Source: an uncultured Bacteroidales bacterium
GTDB taxonomy: Bacteria; Bacteroidota; Bacteroidia; Bacteroidales; Paludibacteraceae
Reading direction: 5' to 3'
Assembly (NCBI GenBank): GCA_946405045.1
Contig: CAMJFV010000011.1
Span: 1 to 18,603 of the forward strand
DNA: 18,603 nt
The notes beneath the pieces are model-generated. The model did not search any database and was not told the DNA's origin. It worked only from the letters and a program-made list of their open reading frames with translations. Positions 1 to 9,600 of the stretch are shown piece after piece. Positions within the stretch are counted from its first letter, which is position 1. The number at the start of each line of letters is the position of its first letter. Both the position numbers and the translations under genes were made by a program.

Positions 1-757
1 GGAGGATTGGTTTGCACATAATAGGGAGGGACCAGATTTGATTGTAACTGTAAATGGAGTTACTGATACTATTTTCAAAGGAGAGTCAAGATTTATTGTC
101 GTAGATTTGCATAGTAAAAGACTTGATGAGGATCATTATATGAATACAGATACTGTAGTTCTTACTTTCGCATCCGAAAATCCGATGAAGCTAGTTGAGT
201 TTAAGGATTTAGCAATGTGTTTTGAGGGCGATGGAAAAGTAGTTACCGCAAACATTAGTCGTTTCTATGGAGTTCCGACATGGGGTGTAACGTATTTCGA
301 ATCTGATACGACAGCAAAATTGCTCGAGAGTCGAAGAAGTACTATTTGGGCATGGGATGCTTTTGAAAACATTGAATATTACAATATTATTATAAATGTG
401 TATGCACCGATTCCTCCGACTCCGGTCTTGAAAGTTGAGAGAATTGGTTCTAATTATGAATATGCACTTTCTCTTGACAACAGTTATGACCGTGATGGAA
501 AAGTAATGAAATATGAATGGTGTATAGATGGCAATATAGTGCCGTACTCTATTGAAGACAATAGATTTGAACATGTAAGAAATGGTGTATGGAAATCAGG
601 CAAGGCTGCTTATGGAGGCACTTATATTACCGCAACCTCTTTGAGCAGTGTCAATCATTCATTCCAGACTGCGGGAGAGCACACGGTATACTACCGTTGT
701 ATGGACGATATGGGAATTTGGTCGATGTGGTACAGTAAAAAAATTAATGTAGAATAA
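1..757 (+). CDS. PKD-domain surface lipoprotein, copy 1 (5' end cut by window)
   Basis: The reading frame is open from base 2 to the TAA at 755-757. The first codons spell EDWFA, matching the SREDWF segment just after the lipid-attachment cysteine of the two downstream paralogues, so the true start and signal peptide lie outside the window. A TTG at 38 is only an internal codon. The visible part has about 130 residues of paralogue-specific sequence, then a conserved stretch (VNVY, IPPTPVL) and a C-terminal PKD-like domain. That domain carries SYDRDG and KYEWCIDGN, then HSFQTAGEHTVYYRCMDD, the usual end of a PKD beta-sandwich. It is probably anchored in the outer membrane by lipid like its paralogues. 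It lies 2 nt before the small exported protein, so the two are surely co-transcribed. The binding partner is unknown; the PKD fold suggests protein or glycan contact. Certainty is high for the gene, moderate for the fold and low for the role. Confidence 0.85.
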   Translation, partial: EDWFAHNREGPDLIVTVNGVTDTIFKGESRFIVVDLHSKRLDEDHYMNTDTVVLTFASENPMKLVEFKDLAMCFEGDGKVVTANISRFYGVPTWGVTYFESDTTAKLLESRRSTIWAWDAFENIEYYNIIINVYAPIPPTPVLKVERIGSNYEYALSLDNSYDRDGKVMKYEWCIDGNIVPYSIEDNRFEHVRNGVWKSGKAAYGGTYITATSLSSVNHSFQTAGEHTVYYRCMDDMGIWSMWYSKKINVE

Positions 758-759
758 TC

Positions 760-1278
760 ATGAAAAAGATATATATGATTTTGTTGGCACTATTTTGTGC
801 TGTTGGTTGTTGCAATGCTCAGCTTATCCACACAAAAGGAAAGATGGGATTAGGATTTCGTTGGGGAAAAGGATACAAGAACGATTATAATATAGGATTG
901 TTCTACAACCTATACACAAGTGAGAAACTTGGACTTCTAATTGAATTAGATCGAGAGAAGGCACAATTTGATTATAGTAATTTCACCAATCAGTTTCTGC
1001 TTGGTGTTGGTTGTGAAGCCGTAGTATGGAATCCTCGTCCACGATTCTACATGAATCTGAGTTTGGCAGGCAACATAGGCTATGACCAATGGGATTGTAC
1101 TATCATGGATTGGCAAGAAAAGCATGTCGTTGGTGGTGCCAATGGAGGTTGGTCTATTGAAGCATATCCTTGGCATTTCCTATCTTTCGTATTCAAAGCA
1201 AGAGAATTCCTGATTTTTGGGAAAGGCATGAATTATGTCAAACCTGATTTCTCGTTGGGCGTGAAGGTTAATTGGTAG
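760..1278 (+). CDS. Small exported protein, probable outer-membrane beta-barrel, copy 1
   Basis: A protein of 172 residues. Residues 1-20 form a signal peptide (MKKIYMILLALF core) with a likely cleavage at NA|Q, a very common Bacteroidetes site. An alternative is lipidation at Cys17 (AVGC reads as a weak lipobox). The mature part is rich in Gly, Phe, Tyr and Trp with alternating polar and hydrophobic stretches (GMGFRWGKG-like, NLGLFYNLYTSEKLGLLIEL, RFYMNLSLAGNIGY) and ends in VKVNW, an aromatic C-terminus typical of outer-membrane barrels. The size fits an eight-stranded barrel. In size and architecture it recalls small barrels such as TraO of Bacteroides conjugative elements, but no other transfer gene is present, so I do not assign that name. 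It starts 2 nt after the upstream lipoprotein and is about 94% identical to the protein at 2170-2688. A role as outer-membrane partner of the lipoproteins or of the giant protein is inference. Confidence 0.8.
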   Translation: MKKIYMILLALFCAVGCCNAQLIHTKGKMGLGFRWGKGYKNDYNIGLFYNLYTSEKLGLLIELDREKAQFDYSNFTNQFLLGVGCEAVVWNPRPRFYMNLSLAGNIGYDQWDCTIMDWQEKHVVGGANGGWSIEAYPWHFLSFVFKAREFLIFGKGMNYVKPDFSLGVKVNW

Positions 1279-1279
1279 T

Positions 1280-1300
1280 ATGAAATTAGTAAAAGCATAA
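1280..1300 (+). other. Six-codon minicistron in the 25-nt spacer, copy 1 (possible)
   Basis: ATG follows directly on the TAG of the small exported gene, and the frame reads M-K-L-V-K-A-stop, ending 3 nt before the ATG of lipoprotein copy 2 and in frame with it. It could let ribosomes terminate and restart next to the lipoprotein start. It is equally possible that it means nothing, since it sits in a block that is identical throughout. Confidence 0.25.
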
Positions 1301-1303
1301 GCA

Positions 1304-2167
1304 ATGAGAAATTCGATTAAGTCTATGAGATATATAGGTTTTATTTTAGTCCTTTTAACAACTTTGTCCTCTTGCGACAGTAGGGAGGATTGGTTTGAAA
1401 TGAACAGCGAATTCCCTGATCTTATTGTGAATATCAATGGTCATGCAGATACAATTAGACAAGGGGAAATGAGGAAGATTACTATTGATCTTAGAACGGC
1501 AATTAATGTTAAAGGTGGAGGATTTTTTATTACTGATACGGCTAATGTAAAGTTAAAAGGAATCCGTGATAAAGAAATTTGTCCATTGTATGGAGTTAAT
1601 TTAAAAGAAATGACGATAACGGGAGGAAGAAATTTTGAAATAGGAGAGAATAAAGAATTGAATATATTGTTATATGATGCGTATACATGTGATAAGTATG
1701 TCTTATTTAGAAATGATACATCAGCTGCTCTTTTAAACACTTATCATGGACACTTGGAAGTATTTGATGTATTTGGAAATAATCAGACATATACAATAGA
1801 AGTTAATGTTTATGGACCGATTCCTCCGACTCCTGTATTGCAGATAGAGAGGTTTAATTATAATGAATACGAATACAAATTATCTCTAGAACAGAGTTTC
1901 GATCGTGACGGAAAAATCATGAAATATGAATGGTGTATAGATGGAAATATTGTGCCTTATTCATTGGAAGATAAAAGATTTGATTTAGAAGAAGGACCTT
2001 GGCAATCAGGCAAGGCCGCATATGGAGGTACATATATAACAGCTACATCTTTGAGTAGCGTTAATCATTCATTTCAGACAACTGGAGAGCACACGGTATA
2101 TTACCGTTGCATGGATGATATGGGAATTTGGTCGATGTGGTACAGTAAAAAAATAAATGTAGAGTAA
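1304..2167 (+). CDS. PKD-domain surface lipoprotein, copy 2
   Basis: A protein of 287 residues. The signal peptide (residues 1-23) ends in a lipobox LSSC with the lipid-attachment cysteine at residue 24. The chosen ATG gives MRNSIKSM; a second ATG at 1325 would give a shorter but still workable signal peptide. Just after the cysteine comes DSREDWF, an acidic stretch resembling the lipoprotein export signals that send Bacteroidetes lipoproteins to the cell surface. Residues about 30-165 are specific to this copy. Residues about 170-287 form the PKD-like domain (SFDRDG, YEWCIDGN, HSFQTTGEHTVYYRC), almost the same as in copy 1. It follows the small exported protein by 25 nt and is followed by the next one after 2 nt. 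No enzyme motif is seen. A surface anchor or ligand-binding lipoprotein is likely, but the ligand is unknown. Confidence 0.9.
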   Translation: MRNSIKSMRYIGFILVLLTTLSSCDSREDWFEMNSEFPDLIVNINGHADTIRQGEMRKITIDLRTAINVKGGGFFITDTANVKLKGIRDKEICPLYGVNLKEMTITGGRNFEIGENKELNILLYDAYTCDKYVLFRNDTSAALLNTYHGHLEVFDVFGNNQTYTIEVNVYGPIPPTPVLQIERFNYNEYEYKLSLEQSFDRDGKIMKYEWCIDGNIVPYSLEDKRFDLEEGPWQSGKAAYGGTYITATSLSSVNHSFQTTGEHTVYYRCMDDMGIWSMWYSKKINVE

Positions 2168-2169
2168 TT

Positions 2170-2688
2170 ATGAGAAAGATATATATGATTTTATTGGCAC
2201 TATTTTGTGCTGTTAGTTGTTGCAACGCTCAACTAATCCATACTAAAGGAAAGATGGGAATGGGATTCCGTTGGGGAAAAGGAACCAGAAATGATTATAA
2301 CTTAGGCTTATTTTACAATCTGTATACTAGTGAGAAACTTGGACTTTTAATTGAATTAGATCGAGAGAAGGCAACATTTGATTATAGTAATTTTACGAAT
2401 CAATTCTTGCTTGGAGTTGGTTGTGAAGCCGTGATATGGAATCCTCGTCCTCGATTCTACATGAATCTGAGTTTGGCAGGTAACATAGGCTATGACCAGT
2501 GGGATTGTACAATCATGGATTGGCAGGAAAAGCATGTTGTCGGAGGTGTTAATGGAGGATGGTCTATTGAAGTATATCCTTGGCATTTTCTATCTTTTGT
2601 TGTAAAAGCAAGAGAATTTTTGATATTCGGAAAGGGCATGAACTATGTAAAGCCTGATTTCTCTTTGGGTGTGAAGGTTAATTGGTAG
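2170..2688 (+). CDS. Small exported protein, probable outer-membrane beta-barrel, copy 2
   Basis: A protein of 172 residues, the paralogue of the protein at 760-1278. By manual alignment 11 residues differ (for example K2R, G16S, Y39T, K40R, Q69T, F145V), about 94% identity, with no gap. The same signal peptide, aromatic-rich beta pattern and VKVNW end are present. G16S leaves a residue still allowed before a lipidated cysteine at 17, so neither signal peptidase type can be excluded. Most nucleotide changes are silent (82% identity over the 60 nt before 2671), which means the duplication is old and the protein is under purifying selection. It starts 2 nt after the copy 2 lipoprotein and is followed by copy 3 after 25 nt. 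The role is unknown; the pairing with a lipoprotein is conserved across the duplication. Confidence 0.8.
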   Translation: MRKIYMILLALFCAVSCCNAQLIHTKGKMGMGFRWGKGTRNDYNLGLFYNLYTSEKLGLLIELDREKATFDYSNFTNQFLLGVGCEAVIWNPRPRFYMNLSLAGNIGYDQWDCTIMDWQEKHVVGGVNGGWSIEVYPWHFLSFVVKAREFLIFGKGMNYVKPDFSLGVKVNW

Positions 2689-2689
2689 T

Positions 2690-2710
2690 ATGAAATTAGT
2701 AAAAGCATAA
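2690..2710 (+). other. Six-codon minicistron in the 25-nt spacer, copy 2 (possible)
   Basis: Identical in sequence and placement to 1280-1300, just before lipoprotein copy 3. There is no equivalent in front of the giant gene, where the spacer is only 6 nt. Confidence 0.25.
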
Positions 2711-2713
2711 GCA

Positions 2714-3610
2714 ATGAGAAATTCGATTAAGTCTATGAGATATATAGGTTTTATTTTAGTCCTTTTGGTGGCTTTGTCCTCTTGCGACAGTAGGGAGGAT
2801 TGGTTTGCAAGGGAAGGAGAAGATGTTGCGTTTGTCATTAAAACGTACAAAAGAGATGTAAGCTACTTACAAGAAAATCCCGAAAAGTATGATTATCGCA
2901 ACGACACCGTTTACAGTCAGAACCCTCGTGTTGTGACTTATGACCTAAAAGTATGTTGGCTTAGGAAAGATGTGGGGTATGGAAGTGGATCTCTGGGTAT
3001 TGATATAGAAGGTATCGGACAAAAAGTAGGAGAAGAAAGTGGTTCAGAATGGAGTATATCTTCTACTTATACTTCTCCACAATTGTATGGTGATTATTAC
3101 GGGAAAGATGGTGATAGACATAAAGAAATCCATTTCGTAGGGTTAGAAATTCCTGGAGTAAACAATGATACAGTAGCTATATTATTGAATACAGCGAATA
3201 TCGTCTTGGAACTTAGAGACGCATTTCGAAACAAGGTCTATTGTCATGTGAAAGTCAATTTGTGGAGTGATATACCGCCTATTCCAGTAATGGAAATAAA
3301 TGATGTTAAAGGGGTCCCTATGGAAAAGGTGTTGAGTCTTAACAACAGTTATGATAAAGATGGAAGCGTGGTAAAGTATGAATATTGTATAGATGGCAAT
3401 GTTAGAGATTACAACTATCCAAAATTTGAAATTGAAAACGATTATAGTGGAGGAAAAGGAGCCTACGGAGGAACGTATATTACATCAACGGAATTTAGTG
3501 AGATCAGGCATTCTTTTCAAACTGAAGGAGAACATATTGTCTATTACAGATGTATGGACAATCTTGGATTGTGGAGTGTATGGAAAAATGTAACAGTAAC
3601 AATAAAATAA
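2714..3610 (+). CDS. PKD-domain surface lipoprotein, copy 3 (divergent)
   Basis: A protein of 298 residues. The signal peptide and lipobox (LSSC, Cys24) are the same as in copy 2 except for two residues (TT to VA before LSSC), and the DSREDWF stretch is identical. From residue 31 on the protein is very different: a longer copy-specific middle rich in Tyr, Gly and Asp (to about residue 180), then a PKD-like domain (SYDKDG, YEYCIDGN, HSFQTEGEHIVYYRCMDN) clearly more diverged than those of copies 1 and 2. Unlike them it is not followed by a small exported protein; the giant T9SS gene begins 6 nt after its stop. Copy 3 may therefore be the lipoprotein specific to the giant protein, while the earlier pairs are accessory or spare versions. 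That assignment is inference. Confidence 0.9.
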   Translation: MRNSIKSMRYIGFILVLLVALSSCDSREDWFAREGEDVAFVIKTYKRDVSYLQENPEKYDYRNDTVYSQNPRVVTYDLKVCWLRKDVGYGSGSLGIDIEGIGQKVGEESGSEWSISSTYTSPQLYGDYYGKDGDRHKEIHFVGLEIPGVNNDTVAILLNTANIVLELRDAFRNKVYCHVKVNLWSDIPPIPVMEINDVKGVPMEKVLSLNNSYDKDGSVVKYEYCIDGNVRDYNYPKFEIENDYSGGKGAYGGTYITSTEFSEIRHSFQTEGEHIVYYRCMDNLGLWSVWKNVTVTIK

Positions 3611-3616
3611 AAGTCA

Positions 3617-6600
3617 ATGAAAAATTTAAGTGTGGCGATGCTACTGGCTATGTTGCCATTTTTCGCAGAAGCTTTTGAATATAGTTCCTCTAGTGATTGT
3701 AGTGACCATTACACTCCCCAAAGTAGTAAATGGGGAAAAATCCGATTCCCAAGTAATCAGAATTGTATTAAAGCAGAGTGTAGCTCAGATCAATATTTGA
3801 CGGATAATCATTCGATTCTTTTAAAGAGAGGCTATTTTGAAATATGGGCAGAACAAGTGTCGAGAGGAAATGACAATGTGAGAGGTCTTGCACTTAAAGA
3901 CTATTTGTTTTTTTTTGTATCTGTTCCTGGCAAATCTGAAGAGGGACCATACGAATATGGAACTACATTTGAATACGATCAAGGAAGAGATATAGACGAA
4001 GATGAACACACATGGAAGGTGTCAACCTCTGGAGGTAAAGTTATTACCTATCAAGATTTAAAAGAAAAATATAAGAACATTACAAATGGAAAGATATTGA
4101 GTGACCTAGGAGATCAGGTCACAGTTACATTTCAGTATGTAACTTGGATTAAAATATATAGAGGATCTGATAAAGATGGTGACAAATATGACAGAACCTG
4201 TGCTGCAAGAAGTAATAAGATTACAATTCCATTAATGAATTGCAATTCTGGACTTATTGGAGCAAATACAAAATTAACTCCAAAGATTATAGCAAATGAT
4301 GAGGAGTCAGGTACAGAAAATATGGTATATGCTATTTATCCTACGTGGAAGTATGAAGAAACTGATAATTGTATTCAAACTACAAACGTTCAAAATTCAG
4401 GAAGTTATAATTTGAACAACTATCTATATTTCACTTGGTCTCTATCCCCAAAAAATTCTTGGACTTCATTGAAAGAAATAAACAAGTCTATCAAGACTAC
4501 AGAAATGAGTGATCTTGACATTTTTGTGAATTTCCAATATAAAGATTTAGGCAATTACAAAACGGGAAGCCTTTTTGAAGTGAAACGATCTATAGGCTTG
4601 ACAAACAGTTATGATGGGGGGCTTTGTGCTACTCCAGCTCTAACCTTTGAAATCGTCCCAGAAGCTTTCCTATCAGAGAAAGGTGTGAATCCAGTAAAAG
4701 TCTGTCCCAAAAAAGAAAAAATGACTTTTTCTGGAACAAACGAGTATCGTGATCCTGATTGGATGTATCTGAAGGGAGAGAATATCAAGTTCAGAGACAG
4801 TGACAACCGAATCGTTTCCATTAGCGACGCTATGTATGACGCATACGGAATCAAATACGGATGGGAATATTCGACGGACAAGGAGAACTGGATTACATTA
4901 AAAGACACGATGAATACGGAGTTTGGAATATATCCCAACGGAGATTTCAACTACATTCGTAATTTCTTGTCTCAGCCATCGGTAAAGGAATATGATCTGT
5001 TGGTTCCAAACAATATGTTCGCTGATGGCAAGACACGTTATTTCCGACAGGTGGTGACACTGGAGAATTTCTCGAACAGAAAGATTGTCTCAGAGAAAAT
5101 CCATGAGGTTACACCTTACTATGTCATAGAAAATAACGATTTTAAGGTTCAACCATTAGGTACACTATGTGCGGATGGAACCTCTCAGGAAGTTGACTTG
5201 AACGTGACTTTCAACCGAACAATGAGTTCAGATGCTCTTGCCGGATATAAATGGGTGTCGAATGACGCAGCTCTCCAATTTAACTGTTCGTTCTTGGAAA
5301 ACGAGGAGGAGTACAAAGGAATGATTCTGAATGCGACTTACAATGTCTTTTCGGATACTGCTTCTGCATACGACGCTAATATCACGGTGACTGACGGATG
5401 TGGAACAAAGGTGGATTTGAAAGAGACTCTTACTTTCGAGGAGCAACCAAAGCTGGATCCAAACAATGTCATTTGTACTAACGCCACATACGAGTACAAT
5501 GAACTGCAGAACCAAGTTGAAATTGTGATTCCAGAAGGTGTGATAGGATATCTGAATATAGACAAGAGTGACAACAACTATTCGACAAGCCAATATCTGT
5601 ATAGCACGAATGGATATAACTATGAGAAAATCAGCAGTCACGGAGTGGAGATATTGCTTACTTCAAAAAGTGAGCAGGCTTATTTCATTAAGAAGAAGAG
5701 CAACAGAGGCAACCAATGTGAAAGTGATATTCTGAATGTGCTTGTCAAAAGGGTTGGAGCACTTGTAGGAAACCACATAGACAAAGATACTTTATATGTC
5801 TGCAAAGGATCTAGGAATCCTCTTATCACAGGAGGCTCTGTTTCTGGAGGCTTTGGCGAAGGTGCTACTCTCACATATTTGTGGATTTACAGTTATGATG
5901 ACACGACCTATACTGCAATGATTGACGGAAGTTCCAAGACATTGACAGATTCCAAAGTAGAAGCTGGTACATGGAACCAGGTTATAGATAAAAAAGTCTA
6001 TATCAGAAGAATTGCGACGAGTAAGAAGGGAGCTGGCGTGATGTCAGACACCAGTGCGGCATTTGTAGTCATGCCATATTCAGATCCAATGATCGAATTG
6101 AATACAAATACCTATGTGTGCTATGGAGACACAGTAATCCTTAACGGAAGTGTGGATGCTGATTTTACAGCTCAGATAGAAAAAACAAATACTGCTGTCA
6201 ATTATTGGTATGCAGGAGGAAAGAATAAAAATATCTTCTCTTCCACATCCCTCTCTCCATATCCAATAATAATCACAAAAGACACCATCGTCTATGTCAA
6301 CGTGGATTTCTGTGGAAAGACGGTATCAAGCAAGGGAATCTCCATCACAAGTGGAGCCAACTTGAAACCGATGGTGAAGGAAGGAGATTGTAGAGTTAGA
6401 GGAAAGAAGATGGAGGTCTCTGTTGTAAGAGTCAACGCCGACTATACATACAAGATCAACGGAGTAGAAGGTTATACAACTGAAATCGACATTCCAAAAT
6501 CTGGTGGATTCGAGTACAATGTGACTGTAAACGACTCTAAATGTGAAAAGACATTCACATATGAAATCGAAGATGGCAAGTTGCAAGATTCATTGAGACA

Positions 6601-9600
6601 TTTCGAGTTGGCTGTAGATGGAAGCAAATTGACAGACGGGCAGAAGGTATGCGCAGGAATAGTACATTCTTTTGCCAATATCCAGCAGGAGAACATTGAC
6701 AACATAGCCAACAATTACACATGGTATGTAGACGGCAAATCACAATCATACAGCAATAACGCATCATTCAACTTCATGATGCCGACGCCAGGAAAGACAT
6801 ATACTGTATTACGAAAAAGCGAGGAGATTGAAAACGGCAACACATGCCAGTCCATCCTTGACTCTATCAAGGTGGTCACATACGACAATATCAGCGGTGC
6901 CGTATTGACAACGGACAAAGAAACCGTCTGCTATGGCAATGGCGTCTCCTTGACTATCAGCGGAATGAAGGGAGCCAGTGAGGCTGAATATAAATATACC
7001 ATCTACGACGGATCCAAACAGCTTGTCAGCAAGACTGTAGGATTCGGCAAGAGTGATGAGGAATATATCGACAAATTGGATTCTGCTGGAATGCACAACC
7101 TATACGCTGTAGTGAGAGATACATCGATATGTCATAATAACGAGACATATTCTCAGAAGACAGACAAGATCCAGTTGTACCAGGCAGAGACAGCAGAGTT
7201 CAAACTAACAGCGTCGCCATCGGTAATCGAGGAGAATGCTGGTCTTACAAAGGTGGTCATCACTCCGACTGCTGAAAATGGAGACAAGGTGACTACTGAC
7301 AATTTCACTTATTGGTATACGACAGATAAGGGGACAATCAAAGATGAAGCGGAAGGAAACTTTTCTATTTCTGTCAGCGGTTCGGATTTCAGCACAAATG
7401 GAATTTTAACCATCAACGTAGAAAGAACTGTTTCAGGAACAGGATGTACAGCGAACAATAGTGTTATCATCACACAGACAGCAGGATTTGAGGATCAGCC
7501 AAGCATTTTATGCGATGCCGCAAAGGATGACGATCAAGCAGAAGTGTGCGGAGGATCAGAGGTAAAACTATCCATTGCCGCCCTACCTTCGTATGGATTA
7601 AAAGTCTTGACATCAAAAGATGTCACATACTCCTGGTATAGAAATGGAGAGTGGCAAGCAGAAAAGGATTCCATATATATGGCGACAGCAAAAGCAGGAG
7701 ACACTTCTGTTTACCAATGCAAAATAAGCTATTTGTACGACGCTGCTATGAAGCCTGCGTATATTTTCAGCCATGAATTCAAACTGATAGGCAAGAAGGG
7801 AGTGGTGCTTGGCAACGTCTACCAGCAGAGTGACAGATCAAGATCTATGGCTGTGTGTGTCGGAAGTGACAAAGAAATCACTTTGAACGTTGATGCTGAT
7901 CTTGACATAAAAGATGAGATCAGCTGGTTGGAAAGTAAAGACGGAACTAACTGGACTCCTATTGCAGAGACTAACATAAAGGAGCAGGTAGAAAACACTT
8001 TGGTGTTGAAAACTTCCTACTATACAGGAGCAAAAGGCAATTACTATTTCCGAGTTAAAGGAACGAGTGATTGTGGATCAGAAACATATAGCAAATCATT
8101 TACTCTTGAAGTGGAGGATCTTCCAACAGTTCCTGAGGTCGCTTTAAGAAATAGTAATGTGATTAACGGAACAATAAACAGCCTGAATTTCTCTCCAAAG
8201 AACAGCTACGCTGGCTATCGCTATGAGTGGGGAGTAAGCGAAGACGATATGCCGTTCTTTTCTACTGGAGGAGCACATGCAATTGTTGATGGAGATTTTG
8301 CGGTGGGAGACAACACTATATATGTACGCAAGGTGTCGACAACAGGCGGACACTGTGCAAGTGCTGTGATTTCGTATGACTTCAAGTTGTATGAGGAGTT
8401 GAGTATTGGTGATTTGATGGCGACAACACAGGCCAAAGTTAGATGTCCGAACGAGGACAAACATACTCTACAGATATCTGGCGTGAACGGAGGAAGCGGA
8501 GAGTATGCCATCACATGGCAATATAAGAGCGATGAAGGAGACTGGATATCATTCAGCAACACTAGTTCATTGCCATTCAAATTTTCAATCGAGGACCCGG
8601 TAAAATTAGCAGGAGGAACTATATTTCAGTTTATAATATCGGAAGGATTGTCTACAACGACAACATTCAGAGCTATCGTTTCAAGTACAGGAGATTACAA
8701 GGGTGCAGCGAAGTACTCGACGGAATACAAGATTGAATACTACGAGCCATTGAAAGATGAAGGAATTGATATTTCTGAGACGCTTGTATGTTATGGAATG
8801 ACAAATGACAGAATTATAGGAAAAGCGACAACAGGAGGAAATGTGTCATCTCCATATCAGTATCAGTGGTATAAGACAACAAACAGAGATTCGGATTTGT
8901 GGGAGGCAATTCCGTCGGCGACATTGCAAAACTACACAAAGAGAGACACTTTGTATGAGACCACTTTCTACAAGAGAGTAGTGACAGATGGATGTGGCTG
9001 CACTCTTGAAAGTGTCGTAAAACGAGTCGGAGTAAACGATATTGTTGAGATCAAAGCAGAAGATATCAGATATGACGCAGTTGTATCGGACGGTAATGTA
9101 GCCACTATGTGGGGTATGCCTAACGGAGAGGCTGATGCAAGCCAGTACGTTTGGTATAATGAAGCATGGCAAACCCTTGATACAACTAAAGTCAGAGAAT
9201 TGTATGTGACGAAAAATTCATTAAATGTCACAGGAATTAACCAGCATAGCAAATTGTTTGTGTATTATGCTAAGAAATATCTTAACGGATGTTTGAGCTA
9301 CAACAGCGACACTTTGTACATTACGACATGCAAAAACACAAGCGGAAATATCTTTATTAATGCAGAGAATGAGGATAATTTTTGGGTGTGCTCGGGAACA
9401 ACTGACATTGAGATATTGTCAGAAAGCAATCCTCTGAATGCCAAGAGATACGTGTGGTATTACAGAATCACTGAAAATAATGAAGACGACGAACCTGTGA
9501 CAGGGAACTGGAAACCAGTGGGTGGAATAAATGAATTGTATGCTACAGGAAAAAATATAAATCTTGACACTTGCAATCTAGAAAGGGATGCATTAAAGAA

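Larger units (their letters stand above)
401..1397 (+). repeat. Tandem duplication unit A (lipoprotein 3' part + small exported gene + next signal peptide)
   Basis: This stretch aligns with 1811-2807 at a constant offset of 1,410 bp, apart from two compensating one-codon indels in the lipoprotein C-terminal part. It holds the PKD end of one lipoprotein, the whole small exported gene, the 25-nt spacer and the first 31 codons of the next lipoprotein. Identity is uneven: about 82% over 1201-1260, then 100% over 1261-1356. The variable middle of the lipoprotein lies outside the unit. Confidence 0.85.
1811..2807 (+). repeat. Tandem duplication unit B
   Basis: Partner of 401-1397. Its last part, 2671-2807, differs from 1261-1397 only by five adjacent bases (2767-2771 against 1357-1361). 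After 2807 the similarity to copy 2 drops abruptly inside the copy 3 lipoprotein. The window start (bases 1-14) matches 1384-1397 and 2794-2807, so a third copy of the signal-peptide block lies just left of the window. Confidence 0.85.

Noticed and set aside
38..757. TTG at 38 as the start of the first gene
   Set aside because: The frame is open to the window edge and the preceding codons match the N-terminal region of the paralogues, so the gene starts outside the window.
760..2688. Small exported proteins as TraO of a conjugative element
   Set aside because: Only size and barrel-like pattern agree. No other tra gene, integrase or relaxase is present in the window.
5228..5641. Long open frames antisense to the giant gene (also 11048-11503, 8221-8580 and others)
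   Set aside because: They lie opposite a protein with clear domains, show no own motif, start signal or operon context, and follow from its codon bias.
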